Positions 13,457-13,542 of a stretch of 13,542 bases of DNA are shown in pieces; positions within the stretch are counted from its first letter, which is position 1, and each line of letters starts with the position of its first letter. Under the pieces are notes generated by a model. That model saw only the letters and a program-made list of their open reading frames with translations. It searched no databases and was not told the DNA's origin. The position numbers were made by a program, and so were the translations under genes. Origin of the DNA: Clostridia bacterium (GTDB lineage Bacteria; Bacillota; Clostridia; Oscillospirales; Butyricicoccaceae); contig JAFZPW010000149.1 in NCBI GenBank assembly GCA_017552495.1, positions 1-13,542 on the forward strand, in the 5' to 3' direction.

Positions 13457-13542
13457 ATCTTCAGGGCGGGGTGCAATTCCCCACCGGCGGTAAAGTCCGC
13501 GAGCCTTCGGGCCGACCCGGTGAAACTCCGGGACCGACAGTA
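13457..13542 (+). ncRNA. FMN riboswitch (RFN element), 3' end cut by window
   Basis: The conserved RFN core is readable: P2 hairpin GGGG-TGCAATT-CCCC (13468-13482), the ACCGGCGGTAAAGTCCGCGA block with P3 GCGG/CCGC (13487-13500), GAGCC, P5 CCCGG-TGAAACT-CCGGG (13516-13532), and CCGACAGTA at the end. The 3' half of P6 and the closing P1 strand lie beyond the window, as does any expression platform. The element binds flavin mononucleotide and normally shuts off riboflavin synthesis (ribDEAH) or uptake (ribU) genes, so such a gene is expected immediately downstream. Confidence 0.96.

Noticed and set aside
1..13542. Mobile elements, CRISPR arrays, tandem repeats or defence genes
   Set aside because: Looked for on both strands; no transposase, integrase, regular repeat-spacer pattern or terminal repeats were seen.

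Overview
This is about 13.5 kb of GC-rich (roughly 60% by eye) bacterial chromosome. Compact operons with AAGGAGG-type ribosome sites, ATGA stop/start overlaps, Rho-independent terminators, an Asp23/DhaL-kinase pair and an FMN riboswitch all point to the Firmicutes. The GC content together with an anaerobic amino-acid fermentation operon fits a GC-rich member of the Clostridia (Oscillospiraceae-like); that assignment is inference. No rRNA, tRNA, CRISPR array, insertion sequence or prophage gene was seen.

Layout. (1) 1-2463, plus strand: the 3' end of a branched-chain amino acid ABC transporter operon, livM (5' end outside the window), livG and livF, closed by a strong terminator at 2562-2598. 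(2) 2723-3049, minus strand: a lone MazG-like nucleotide pyrophosphohydrolase. (3) 3261-8803, minus strand: a tight five-gene operon iorA-iorB-ptb-buk-aminotransferase, ending at a bidirectional terminator. (4) 8947-9858, plus strand: a divergent LysR regulator. The two divergent promoters share one palindrome that covers both -35 boxes. (5) 9922-11947, minus strand: asp23-like and fakA-like (DAK2/DhaL) genes with their own promoter and terminator. (6) 12197-13360, plus strand: a PatB/MalY-type PLP C-S lyase with its own extended -10 promoter. (7) 13419-13542: a consensus sigma-A promoter followed by an FMN riboswitch cut by the window edge.

How it works together. The five-gene operon encodes each step of an oxidative amino-acid fermentation. 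An aminotransferase makes a 2-oxo acid. IorAB decarboxylates it oxidatively to an acyl-CoA and reduced ferredoxin. Ptb exchanges CoA for phosphate, and Buk makes ATP and the free acid. The IorAB type argues for aromatic 2-oxo acids (giving arylacetates), while Ptb/Buk and the neighbouring Liv transporter argue for branched-chain acids (isobutyrate, isovalerate). The sequence alone does not settle the substrate. The LysR protein is the obvious candidate regulator. This gene set in one transcription unit is the most interesting content of the window.
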